Source: Ypsolopha sequella
Lineage: Eukaryota; Arthropoda; Insecta; Lepidoptera; Ypsolophidae
Assembly: GCA_934047225.1 (NCBI GenBank)
Contig: OW203989.1
Span: 11,011,977-11,075,976 of the forward strand
Direction of reading: 5' to 3'
DNA length: 64,000 nt
Position 1 is the first letter of the stretch. Each line of letters opens with the position of its first letter. The notes beneath the pieces are model-generated. The model ran no database searches. It was given only the letters and a program-made list of their open reading frames with translations, and had not been told where the DNA came from. Shown here piece after piece: positions 22,370-32,708 of this stretch. The position numbers and the translations under genes are program-made.

Positions 22370-22600
22370 GAGTTATTGCAAGGCACAGAAATATTTGAAT
22401 TTTTGAAAAATTCCTACTATCACCGATAGCGACAAGATAGCGTAAGCGATAGCGGTATTCATCAATTTCAGTATGAAATCGTGTTGGATGACGTCACAAT
22501 ACATGCCGTTAAACTCACTTTGAATGCCATACATACATACAAACGCCAGATTATTCAAGTAGACTAGGAAAACTTCTCTCGCTTCGTTCACTCGTTCGAT
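22370..22600. repeat. dispersed repeat Z, copy 1
   Basis: 'tttgaatttttgaaaa', 'agcgatagcggtattcatca', 'gtgttggatgacgtcac' and 'catgccgttaaactcacttt' match 37470-37630 in the same orientation. The part after 22525 ('caagtagactaggaaaactt') resembles the edge of the inverted repeat near 11.7 kb. Confidence 0.6.
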
Positions 22601-22721
22601 AAATAACGTTGTATCCCGTTGAGACTATTTGTGTGAGCTCAACCAAAATACTCGTATATAAAATTTTGCACCCCTACACCTTAATTTTCTACCCAAGATC
22701 CCTCTGTAGGAATAAATTATA

Positions 22722-23119
22722 ATAGGTATTTACATATGAAATTGCCGAAATTTTCTAACAGATTCATGAGTTCATAACTCCTGTAATTCAATAGCTACTT
22801 CCATTATTAGTTTTTTGTTCGAAAGTTGATTTCAAGGTTTTACATCTACGCATTAAATTTTGTTTTTATTGTCAGTTTGATAACCAATTAAATCTTGAAA
22901 AAGTTCGTCCTAAATACCATCCATTTGGATGATAAGATTCGTAATAACTTTTTACAGCTGACACTTTTCAAAAATTAAATTAATGTCTCATTCATACACA
23001 AAAGAAACAACATAATTTGGATTTTCATTCCTAAAAAAAATGCAAAAATGTTAGTACAGAAAATTGAATTTCCTTCAAATTCTCTATAGAAAAGGGCAAT
23101 TTCATATGTAAAGACCTAA
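22722..23119. mobile_element. mariner-type MITE family, copy 2
   Basis: It runs from 'taggtatttacatatgaaat' to the mirrored 'atttcatatgtaaagaccta'. Internal wording matches copies 1, 3 and 4. No transposase. Confidence 0.7.
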
Positions 23120-23378
23120 TATCTACGGCTGGAGTCTACAGTCTACAGGTATATCATTTAGGTTTTAATAAAGTAAAAATATGAAAATGTTACAAATTAT
23201 AATATGTTTGCTTTGATAAAATAAAAAGGTTCTTAGCTGGGTTTTGTGCGTACAAGGGAAAAGTTTTCGTAATAGACGTTGAATAAATAATATTCCTTGA
23301 AAAAACGTTTATTAAAATATTCTCTGATATTCGATGATGATCAAACTCGACCTATGATTTGAAAGTAGGATAGAGTCA

Positions 23379-24321
23379 GGCCGAGATAAATAGTCGATTC
23401 TAAGAACGAGTCTTAGCGAAAGCACTTGCTTAAGAATCGATTTGTCTATCATAGACAGTGCTTGGCACTCTTCTAAGTCGCGAAAATCAGACTAATGCTT
23501 AGCCGAGACAGAGTACGCTATATTCGATGCTTACGTACGTTCTTAGAACAAAATAGTAATCTGTGACAACTGTTGTAGTTCTTGACTCTTGTAGATGTGT
23601 TCTGTTGTTATCATGAAAACTTTGTAAAACATAATAATAACTGTAAACAATGGTCTAAAGTTTACTGGGATTCTTTAGAGAAGTTGATGATCTTCCTCAG
23701 GAACCTCATGTTGATTTACCCCGTTTCCCAAAATGTTACGTGAGAGATGTAATTAATCCTTTCGATTTTTTTTCTGATGACGAATTTAAATTGAGGTACA
23801 GGTTTTCGAAAGCTACTGTACTAAATGTTATATTGCCGGAGATTGTGGAGTTAAACACATTTAACCAAAGAGGTTTGCCAATTGCACTGGACCAACAACT
23901 ACTTATCGCCCTAAGATTTTATGCAAGGGGAAGTTTTCAGGTAAGCAATCACTAGTAGTTATTAGACTAATATTATATCCATACACCCCTACTAATAAAC
24001 GTGTAATATAAGTTAAGAAGTAGTTTAAACTAGTATTTTTAAACTGTTTCTTTACTTACTGTATAGTACAAAAATACAGATTTAAAGACAGACAGACAAT
24101 TTTTGACCTAAATTGACCGAACGAAACGAAGTTCAGAGATACAATTGAAAAAAGTTTATTCACACGTTCTTAGCATTGGCCTAAGAACATGCTTAGCCAA
24201 GCAAACGTGTAAGTTATGTCTATTTTAGAAACACATTGATACTTAGCTAAGTTAGCCTGAAGTAATACTTCGGGAAGCACGAGTACGGACTTAGGCTAAG
24301 CAACGACTATTTATCTCAGCC
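23379..24321 (+). mobile_element. 943-bp PIF/Harbinger derivative with TIRs and TCA duplication
   Basis: Left terminus 'ggccgagataaatagtcg' (23379-23396) and right terminus, mirrored, 'ggctgagataaatagtcg' (24304-24321) differ at one base. TCA flanks both sides (23376-23378 and 24322-24324). Subterminal regions are full of CTTAGC/GCTAAG and 'gttcttag' words in both orientations, a likely transposase-binding array. Inside lies a HARBI1-like exon. The element is too short for an autonomous Harbinger, which needs a full nuclease and usually a Myb-like protein. Confidence 0.75.
23658..23940 (+). pseudogene. HARBI1-like transposase, N-terminal exon only
   Basis: The frame opens after a TAA at about 23655-23657 and reads PRFPKCYVRDVINPFDFF, then DDEFKLRYRFSKATV and LDQQLLIALRFYARGSFQ. 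This is the N-terminal helix-turn-helix-like part of PIF/Harbinger nucleases (NPFD...D.EF..RYRFSK...QLLIALRFYA.GSFQ). It runs into CAG|GTAAGC at 23940/23941, a good splice donor, placed right after the conserved GSFQ. No downstream exon with the catalytic DDE residues exists before the right terminus at 24321. There is no in-frame ATG before the homology, unless an upstream exon supplies one. It is either one exon of a deleted element or a gene fragment still able to splice out. Nuclease activity is not possible from this copy. Confidence 0.75.
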
Positions 24322-24324
24322 TCA

Positions 24325-25475
24325 GAGTTTCTTCATGCGTGCAAAAGAGACGGCATTACAACAAAATCATAATATGATTCATCCAAAGCGGCCTTTTAGA
24401 GGACCTGTTCTACTTTAGATATTCACCATATTGCCCCATTCCATTTGTCAAATCCCCACTGTGATTCAACTTATTTATAAAAAAAAAAAACTATTAGTTC
24501 TCAAGGAAGTAACAAAAATCGAAATCTAAATTGGTTTTAATATTGACAATCTACGAGTATAAAGTACGATAAGGCTTTGTAGAAAAGAGAAGAAATACTA
24601 AAATTTAAATAAATGACTATTGTGTTGTTTTCACTCGTCTGTGTCCACAAAGCTTTATAAATTCAAGAAAATTAATAATATTTCCAGAGCCGGACGCGAG
24701 TTGCGAGCGAACTCAGCGCTACATTTGTTGCTGGTATATTCAATCTGCTTCACACTCAGTACATGCTGAGTTTAACAAAATATATTTGTAGAGTAGAGTG
24801 CATGTTACATTCACCTTATTCATGTATGGAATAGGAGAAAAATGCAGAAATTCGAATATGTTAAAATTTCTGAGAATATTACATCTTCTACATAGGAGTC
24901 TTTAAGTTGAATCCTAGAGGCCTGGGTAAATCTAAATTGAAACTGTCAAAGTGAAATTCACATTTCTGGTACGTTTTAACTCGGGAGGTTGTGGAACGGT
25001 TGACAGTTAAATTTTACCGGGCGTTTAGGAAATCGACCTTAAAAAAAGATACAGGTATGACGGATTAAGGTGGATAGTCCAAGGCAAATACATACAAACT
25101 TTTGGGAACCAATAAGGACGACGAAAGTATTATAATTTCGTTCGATTTCTTAGCACGATGCCTACTTTCGCGCTTTGTTAACTTTTCATTAATCGGTAGT
25201 ACAATGTCATTGTAAAATTTTTCTACAAGTTCAATTCATTTTATACTCGCCAACTATCAGTTTTTTTTTTCAAAGAAAATGTTTGTACAATCTACTTTTG
25301 CAATTTAAAACTTTCATACATTGCATTACAAATGTTTTAAATAGCAAAATTAGACTGTAAAACATTTTATTTGTAACAAAAGTATTATTCGCAGGTGTAA
25401 AATTACTTGTAAACGTAGAAAAAAGTAACAAATTGAAGTTATAATACTTCTGTCGTCGTTATTAGTTCCCTTAAT
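24325..25475. other. AT-rich DNA, no recognised gene
   Basis: Only short palindromic or repeated words are seen. There are no coding, tRNA or repeat matches within the window that I could confirm. Confidence 0.5.
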
Positions 25476-25479
25476 AATT

Positions 25480-25935
25480 GCCTTGGACCATCCACCTTAA
25501 GACTGAGCATGAGCCAAGTAATCTAATAAGTTTAAATATTTTACCTTACAAAAGTTCGGGTTTCCACCAGTTTTGGATATGTTATAAAGATAGACTCCCT
25601 TTTTCTAAAATCCATGTTCCCGACCTTAGGGTGCTGCCGGGAGCTCTGCTATGTCCATAAAACATTATACGTTTCGACGTTTTTTCAGTTTTTATTCAAT
25701 AAATCCTCAGTTTTAAGATTTAAAGCAAAGTTGTTTTCAAAAATAATTAACTTTATTAAATGCGCTACAAGTTGGTATTTGAATCATCTTTATATACTTA
25801 ATAGTCACCGAGATATGATACTTTAAAATATAAGCAGTGAGGACTAATTCTGAAATTAAATAAATCCTGAACTGTAGGTTTTACTGAATAAGAGTTTATC
25901 AGAAGTAATTAACTAGACTAAATACGTTACAATTT
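25480..25935 (+). repeat. dispersed repeat X, copy 2
   Basis: The inverted counterpart of 9590-10012. It includes 'gatatgttataaagatagac', 'cgggagctctgctatgtcca' and 'atgatactttaaaatataag'. Short open frames overlap each other here and are not conserved between the copies. Confidence 0.55.
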
Positions 25936-25985
25936 GTTTTGGAATGATCTTTTTATAATTCAAAGTCAACTTGTTTTTTTTTCAT

Positions 25986-26195
25986 AAAGAAGGTAATATA
26001 AATATGAAGGGATTCTACTTAAATCCAATATTTTATTCCCTACAAAATATTTCAGTATTAGCTAAAAACACACCAAATTGTTGTTTTGCTGCGTAAACAT
26101 AAGTATTACGTGTCCAAGAAAAATAAGTCAATGAGCCAACATATAATCACCTCTATCAATAACAAATAAGGTATTTGCCATTGGACTTATTATGT
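25986..26195 (+). repeat. dispersed repeat V, copy 1
   Basis: 'ccctacaaaatatttcagta', 'ttagctaaaaacacaccaa', 'ttgttgttttgctgcgt' and 'gagccaacatataat' recur at 51327-51530 in the same orientation and order. Confidence 0.75.
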
Positions 26196-26199
26196 GCTG

Positions 26200-27235
26200 G
26201 ACGAGTAATAAAAATTTTTGCTAGGGTAGGTCATCCTCTTAACAGTGCAGAGGCTGCGTCCACTGACGACAAACACTTTCTTGAATATTATTCGGAAAGA
26301 TTTTGAAATAAGTTGCGTATCGCGAGATAATTTTATGTAAGTTAATCCGTCATATATATTTTAGTTATTATTATATGTTTTACTATTTCGAAAACCGAAC
26401 TTCAAAGTTTAATTAAATTAAAGTCAATGCGACAGCTCACCCATGAAACCGTAAAAGGTAGGTTCTTTTCACGTCCAACAATGCTATTGCACGTTTGGAT
26501 TAACAGTATAATAAAACAAATAAATCTGCAGTTCAAATAAAACCTTGATCTGTGGGAGCTAACTAAGGACCTTGATGGACCAGACAGGCCTCGGCGCCGA
26601 CATTTTCTGGCTACGTTTCAAAATTTCCTACACGTCCTGTACAAAGGATCTAAATAAATACATTACTGCTATACGGAAAAAACTTAATATTTTCTGAAAC
26701 AATTTAGAAAATAAATGCCTCCTTTTACACAAAAATTGCGACTTTGACTTGGATGGAAATAATTATAACAGTATTAGTAAATCTTGTTTAGCAGTGGTTT
26801 TACTTTTACAGTTTTACTCAAATATGATACCATTCTGACCGACAATAATTACTCCAACGTATCTCATAATCATCATCATCATCAATTGCTCAATGTGTGT
26901 TTTAGTGTATAGGCCGATTCTTGAGGGGCATCGTCGGCCACCAACAAGCGCGATAGAGAAATTTGCTCAATCATCATCGATTTTAGAGAAAATAAAAACA
27001 GCATTCAAAGACTTTTGAAAAATTACTTACTCTAGGCGGGAATCACATTTGCTCAATATGCAAACATAGTGTTATGACATCATTCGATAGTGTTGCCAGT
27101 ACACTAGTTGCTAGTACGAGTAAGAACAAAGAACCTAAAAGTTTTGTGTAAAATCAATGGAAAAATGCCTTATTTTCTTACCATTTTTTACTAGATTATA
27201 ATTACATGAACCGACCGCCTCTATGCCTGACTAGT
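26200..27235. other. AT-rich DNA with a short (CAT)n tract
   Basis: A run of about six CAT units is at 26866-26884. The part abutting the minisatellite (27,060-27,235) shows no repeat structure. No genes seen. Confidence 0.5.
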
Positions 27236-27237
27236 GC

Positions 27238-28821
27238 TCGAGTGATAGTGCCCGAGTGATAGTGCCCGAGTGATAGTGCCCGAGTGATAGTGCCCGAGTG
27301 ATAGTGCCCGAGTGATAGTGCCCGAGTGATAGTGCCCGAGTGATAGTGCCCGAGTGATAGTGCCCGAGTGATAGTGCCTGAGTGATAGTGCCCGAGTGAT
27401 AGTGCCCGAGTGATAGTGCCCGAGTGATAGTGCCCGAGTGATAGTGCCCGAATGATAGTGCCCGAGTGATAGTGCCCGAGTGATAGTGCCCGAGTGATAG
27501 TGCCCGAGTGATAGTGCCCGAGTGATAGTGCCCGAGTGATAGTGCCCGAATGATAGTGCCTGAGTGATAGTGCCCGAGTGATAGTGCCCGAATGATAGTG
27601 CCTGAGTGATAGTGCCCGAGTGATAGTGCCCGAATGATAGTGCCTGAGTGATAGTGCCCGAGTGATAGTGCCCGAGTGATAGTACCCGAGTGATAGTGCC
27701 CGAGTGATAGTGCCCGAATGATAGTGCCTGAGTGATAGTGCCCGAGTGATAGTGCCCGAATGATAGTGCCTGAGTGATAGTGCCCGAGTGATAGTGCCCG
27801 AATGATAGTGCCTGAGTGATAGTGCCCGAGTGATAGTGCCCGAATGATAGTGCCTGAGTGATAGTGCCCGAGTGATAGTGCCCGAGTGATAGTGCCCGAA
27901 TGATAGTGCCTGAGTGATAGTGCCCGAGTGATAGTGCCTGAGTGATAGTGCCCGAGTGATAGTGCCCGAATGATAGTGCCTGAGTGATAGTGCCCGAGTG
28001 ATAGTGCCCGAATGATAGTGCCTGAGTGATAGTGCCCGAGTGATAGTGCCCGAATGATAGTGCCTGAGTGATAGTGCCCGAGTGATAGTGCCCGAGTGAT
28101 AGTACCCGAGTGATAGTGCCCGAGTGATAGTGCCCGAATGATAGTGCCTGAGTGATAGTGCCCGAGTGATAGTGCCCGAATGATAGTGCCTGAGTGATAG
28201 TGCCCGAGTGATAGTGCCCGAATGATAGTGCCTGAGTGATAGTGCCCGAGTGATAGTGCCCGAATGATAGTGCCTGAGTGATAGTGCCCGAGTGATAGTG
28301 CCCGAATGATAGTGCCTGAGTGATAGTGCCCGAGTGATAGTGCCCGAGTGATAGTGCCCGAATGATAGTGCCTGAGTGATAGTGCCCGAGTGATAGTGCC
28401 CGAGTGATAGTGCCCGAGTGATAGTGCCCGAGTGATAGTGCCCGAGTGATAGTGCCCGAATGATAGTGCCCGAATGATAGTGCCTGAGTGATAGTGCCCG
28501 AGTGATAGTGCCCGAGTGATAGTGCCCGAGTGATAGTGCCCGAGTGATAGTGCCCGAGTGATAGTGCCCGAGTGATAGTGCCCGAGTGATAGTGCCCGAG
28601 TGATAGTGCCCGAGTGATAGTGCCCGAGTGATAGTGCCCGAGTGATAGTGCCCGAATGATAGTGCCCGAGTGATAGTGCCCGAGTGATAGTGCCCGAGTG
28701 ATAGTGCCCGAGTGATAGTGCCCGAGTGATAGTGCCCGAGTGATAGTGCCCGAGTGATAGTGCCCGAGTGATAGTGCCCGAGTGATAGTGCCCGAATGAT
28801 AGTGCCCGAGTGATAGTGCCC
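27238..28821. repeat. 14-bp minisatellite, about 113 copies
   Basis: The unit is CGAGTGATAGTGCC. Two common variants are CGAATGATAGTGCC and TGAGTGATAGTGCC, often in a fixed CGAG-CGAA-TGAG order giving a 42-bp super-unit. A rarer AGTACC variant occurs twice, exactly 420 bp apart. On the minus strand no register of the 14-mer contains a stop, so overlapping frames of 578 and 541 codons exist (27221-28957 and 27231-28856). Both encode the same 14-residue cycle and are artefacts of the period (3 x 14 = 42). Not protein genes. Confidence 0.95.
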
Positions 28822-28854
28822 GGAGTACGGCGATAGGACTTACCAGTACCCACC

Positions 28855-28975
28855 ATCCATCACGTTTTGATGTAATAATCATCGTTGAAAAGCGGGTGTA
28901 CCCAGTGTGGACTGTGACTTGCATTTCACAGTTCAGACATGGGAACATCTCTGACACCTCCTTGAAGATTTATGT
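28855..28975 (-). repeat. dispersed repeat U bordering the minisatellite, copy 1
   Basis: The minus strand reads 'aactgtgaaatgcaagtca', 'gtacacccgcttttcaacga' and 'gattattacatcaaaacgtg'. The plus strand at 46234-46375 reads alike ('aactgtgagatgcaagtcat', 'gtacacccgcgtttttctga', 'cgattattacgtctcaacgt'). The 46-kb copy has no 14-bp array after the CCTATCGC word. Confidence 0.65.
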
Positions 28976-28979
28976 TGTG

Positions 28980-29605
28980 ATGATAACGTTTTTATATTTC
29001 TTTATGTACAGTAACTTAAATAAAAAATAATGTTTTGGTGAAATGTACATCATTACAGGGAAAATGACTTTTCCTGGATGATATAACAAAAAGGCAAAGA
29101 GGAAATATGTGACATAAGTTATTTCATAAAGCAGAAAATAAATTCCTAGCAACGGTGACAATTGACTTTTATTGGAATTTCCTAGCTTGTTGTTTTATTT
29201 GGTGTTTTTTTTCTAATCTCTAGACGACCTACATAGCTCATCTGAATTTTCATCCGAATTTTCACACAAAAGAATATGCTAACTTTGTTATAACAACATC
29301 TTTCAACGTCTATAAAATACACGCGAAGTTTTCGAAACTTTAGGTGAAAGTCGCCAAAAAGTTTCGTCATGATAGAATATACTTAACTTTTGAAGTTATG
29401 TCTCTAAAACTTTTCCTGAAAGCAAAAGTAATGCAATTAGTTTAATTACCAAGTTAAATTAAAATAGTAGAAGCTAAGTTAGGTTTCAAATTAGTGTAAT
29501 GACAAAATACAAAATACAAGTTGGTTGGTGAACGAAAAGAACATTTCCTAGTCCCTAAAGTTGGTAATAAAAAGTTTAAAGTTGAGCGAGATTAAATATC
29601 TTTTC
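28980..29605. other. AT-rich DNA, no recognised gene
   Basis: Short frames on the minus strand (about 62 codons each) are of low complexity and unlike known proteins. Confidence 0.5.
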
Positions 29606-29611
29606 AATGCA

Positions 29612-29904
29612 CTGCTCGTAAAGGCCCACTTTTTATGCATCAAAACCGAACAGAAAGTCGATTATTTTTTTTAATTTATTTACAATGGTTGGCTAACTTG
29701 CAGCCTTTCCTGTGTACCATAGACGTTATACTTTTTTTTCCACCGTTTAACGGCTCTGGATACAGTGCTTTTGAGCCAATTATTATTTAAAGTTCACAAG
29801 ATTATATTTGTTTTCATTTCCTCGCACTATGCATTGAAAAACGTAAAAACTCAGTAAATCGTCCTCGTAATTTATTCCTTTGCGCCCTTGTAGCATAAAC
29901 TACT
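29612..29904 (+). repeat. dispersed repeat family R1, copy 3
   Basis: It opens 'tgctcgtaaaggcccacttt' and closes 'tagcataaactact'. It lacks the 'gtatgatacacgggcgtaag' block present in copies 1, 2 and 4. Confidence 0.75.
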
Positions 29905-30405
29905 ATAATAATATCTCGTACATCAAAAAAATCTCCTTTACACATGTAATGTTCTCAGGCTTCCTGTTTTACCTTTTCCTAAATTATGTTCCCTTAGAAA
30001 TGGTCCAAGACATAACCCAAATAGGATAACCGAGAAACGGTATCTCACGGTCATAAACCACTATAATGGCAGGTTTTCGTTACTCTTTCTAATTCTACAC
30101 ATGGTCATGTATATTTTAGTGAGTGTCATTATGTAAGTACGTCCTTTTGAGGTAAAACCGTCCCTTGAAAAAAAAGCGTAATTTTCAAGTGTGTTTTTGT
30201 TAACTTAAAAGAGACTGCATTTGACTTTGTAATAAATTCTGTGTCTTTTTTTCTCGCTACAACGTGATCATTCTAAATTGATTCTGAATAAGCCATTAGA
30301 AGGGTTATTTACATCACTTGATATTAAAAATCTTCTTGTATGAAAAAATCTAATATTCAAAAAAGAAAAAAATATTCTCGTAAATAGTTACTTTCCATTT
30401 TTCGT

Positions 30406-30640
30406 TAACATTATATCATTGCAGTATAGAAACGCAGAAAGAAAAGTAAATCTGGATGTGATGAGCTCTGAACCGGGATTCGAACCCGGGACCTCTCGCT
30501 TACCGGGCGATTGCTCTACCTATTTCTCTACTGACTGCAATGATGAAAAATGAACTGCAATGATATAATGTTAATTTATATCTCCTTGCGATGGATAAAT
30601 CGCCAAGTGTTCAAACAGAAATTTATTTCTGTCATAGTTT
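30406..30640. mobile_element. SINE-like element with tRNA-like core, copy 1 (core inverted)
   Basis: It is flanked by the 11-bp duplication CCATTTTTCGT (30395-30405 and 30641-30651). It begins 'taacattatatcattgcagt' atagaaacgca. The core then reads in the opposite orientation to the copy at 34005-34208. Next come the mirrored 'actgcaatgatataatgtta' and the tail 'tccttgcgatggataaatcg' to 'tttatttctgtcatagttt'. Long target duplications suggest retrotransposition by a LINE machinery. The inverted repeats around the core are unusual for a SINE. Confidence 0.7.
30464..30538 (-). repeat. tRNA-like sequence (SINE core)
   Basis: The minus strand carries 'aataggtagagcaatcgccc', then 'ccgggttcgaatcccgg', a perfect T arm (5-bp stem, loop TTCGAAT) and B box. 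The anticodon-like loop is CCGGTAA (GGT in the anticodon place), with C instead of the nearly invariant T33. The 5' and 3' ends do not pair as an acceptor stem, so I call it tRNA-derived and not a working tRNA. Confidence 0.6.
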
Positions 30641-30984
30641 CCATTTTTCGTGTTAAAAATTCTCTATTTAAAACGTAAAATGCACATTGTATTTCCGTTA
30701 TTGTGTTGAAATTTAATATTCATAAATGCAAAATTCCCTAGGTTCCAGACTAGAATTGGTATCCGATATTCTGTTATATTTTGTTACATATTTGGATGAA
30801 TAAACCATGTTACATAGCAACCTTGAGGTTGAGGACTGTCAGCAATAAATTTCACTCTTTTCTTCCTGAAGTAAAGAAATTAATTGTTACTTAAAAATAA
30901 TAAGTATTGTGAAAGAATTTTCTTTGTTTCTCCTTCAATCCAATTAGTGTAAATAAGAGTATAGATTTTTTAGTTTATATAATA

Positions 30985-31383
30985 ATAGGTTTGTACATAT
31001 GAAATTGCCGAAATTTTCTTACAGATTCATGAGTTCACAATTCTTGTAATTCAATAGCTATTTCAATCATTTGTTTTTTGTTTGAAAGTTGATTTAAAGG
31101 TTTTCATTTTCAGTTTGATTAAAAATTAAATTCTTAAAAACAGTTCGTCTCAAATGCCATCAATTTCCATGATAAGATTTGTAATAATTTCTTACAGCAG
31201 AAATGTTTCAAAAATTAAATTAATATTGCTGTTAGCTTAATGTTGTCTCATTCATAAATGTAAACCTTGACATCGACTTTCAAAAAAAAAAAACAAATAA
31301 TGGAAATGGCTATTAAATTACAGGAAATATGAACTCATATATCTGTAATAGAATTTCGCCAATTTCATAGGTAAGCATCCAAT
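30985..31383. mobile_element. mariner-type MITE family, copy 3
   Basis: It begins 'taggtttgtacatatgaaat' and ends in a decayed mirror, 'gccaatttcataggtaagca'. Internal words 'tcatgagttcacaattcttg' and 'gctgttagcttaatgttgtc' match copies 2 and 4. Confidence 0.65.
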
Positions 31384-31464
31384 ATATCCCGTTTTAATGT
31401 TATATTATAACATCGGTTAAAAAATGTAAGTTGTTATAAAACCACTTTTGATGTTGTAATTCTT

Positions 31465-31592
31465 CTTCTTAGCGTGTCGATGGCTCTGTCGTTGGCCTCA
31501 AAAAGATCGGTCATCGTGCAGGTGGTCGGGCACGATGGACATGACATGACGTGAGCCATGGTTTGCTGGGTGGCTCTGCAATCGCAGCTGTT
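31465..31592 (-). pseudogene. LINE polyprotein C-terminal relic
   Basis: The minus strand gives CDCRATQQTMAHVMSCPSCP followed by a short leucine/alanine-rich tail with EANDRAIDTL. The Cys-X-Cys...QTM.H...CP arrangement is the zinc-finger-like C-terminal motif of many non-LTR retrotransposon proteins (usually CxCG...QTMxHIxxxCP). About 40 codons survive. There is no upstream reverse transcriptase, so this is a 5'-truncated copy. Confidence 0.6.
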
Positions 31593-31599
31593 GTAATTA

Positions 31600-32490
31600 G
31601 GTACCTTATTGTTATAATATGGGAGTAGAAAATAAGTCTTTTGGTATACTCAAGTTATATTTACGTAATTCTGAACATACAAAATGCGTATAATTCAATT
31701 TCTGTATTGTTTATTGTAAGAAACATGAATCTGACCAATAATAAAATCAAACACAGCGGGGACAGTACTTTCTCTCTCCACAGGGGAGCCAAATTAATTA
31801 CCTATAAACTATTACGACCGAAAAAGAAAATAGACCGTCCTTTTTATATTGCCACAGCAATGTCCCAGAGGTAATAAAACTAATGTAAGCCTACTTCAAT
31901 AACCGTGCTTTAGAGCTCTTTTTAGGATCCATTAAGGGTCGGTTGCGCAAAACATGCTTTCGCGTTTGGAAAATTTAGCTTATTAAAACAATTTTTTTTA
32001 ACGAATAAAATCTGTAAGTAGTTAAGAAGTTTAACTAAATTATCATTTTTCAGATTTGACACAAGTTTAGAGCTCTTTTTAGGATCCGTTTTCCAAATAG
32101 ATAGCTACAAATAAAAGAAGGTAGGTACCACAGATATCAGAAGATTTGTCTTAGTTCTCTAACTGCTCCCGTTCATATATCTCCACATTTCCGTCCACTT
32201 ATTTCACCAACATAAACACAACACACAGTTAGAACACACACGTGCCAAAAGAGGGCAGCGCATTAACCTAATCACTTCTCTAATCTTCATTTGCTATGAT
32301 CCTGACATACCTCTTGCCTCTTTATACGTCGATTGAGTTATATATAAAAGCTCTCACATTTTGGAAGCTCATAAAAAAACTATTACATATTTTTCTTTTC
32401 GATAAAACGCGACCGTAAGCATTTCTTATAGAACGTTTAAAACATCTACAACGTAAAATAATCACGCTTTAGGTATAAAATGATAAAGCT
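31600..32490. other. AT-rich DNA with a 20-bp direct repeat
   Basis: 'tagagctctttttaggatcc' occurs at 31911-31930 and again at 32068-32087, 157 bp apart. A small open frame (31641-31874) has no recognisable product. Confidence 0.5.
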
Positions 32491-32495
32491 GATTG

Positions 32496-32606
32496 TGAAG
32501 GCCTTTAAGTGCTGTCAAAACTAATTTATCTTCTGTACCTAACACTTAAGAACTATTTTGCAATAATTTACTTTTGACAGCACTAAAACTAAAATTAAAG
32601 CCTTCA
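32496..32606. repeat. short inverted-repeat element
   Basis: 'aaggcctttaagtgctgtca' aaa is mirrored by ttttgacagcact...ttaaagcctt at the right end. About 110 bp, non-coding. Likely MITE. Confidence 0.5.
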
Positions 32607-32708
32607 GAATTGTCTTTAATAGATAGAAATACATTTACGTACGTAGATACGAGTATAACATTGCGATTAAAATAACAGATAAATTAGTTTTTTAAATAAA
32701 TTAGTTAA

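Noticed and set aside
27238..28821. A CRISPR array
   Set aside because: Units are contiguous 14-mers with no spacers and the sequence is from an animal genome.
27221..28957. A 578-residue histidine/serine-rich repeat protein
   Set aside because: It is generated by a 14-bp tandem unit without stops on one strand; a second frame gives the same cycle.
30464..30538. A functional tRNA-Thr gene (GGT in the anticodon position)
   Set aside because: No acceptor stem pairs, position 33 is C, the D arm is irregular, and the sequence sits inside a repeated element with target duplications.
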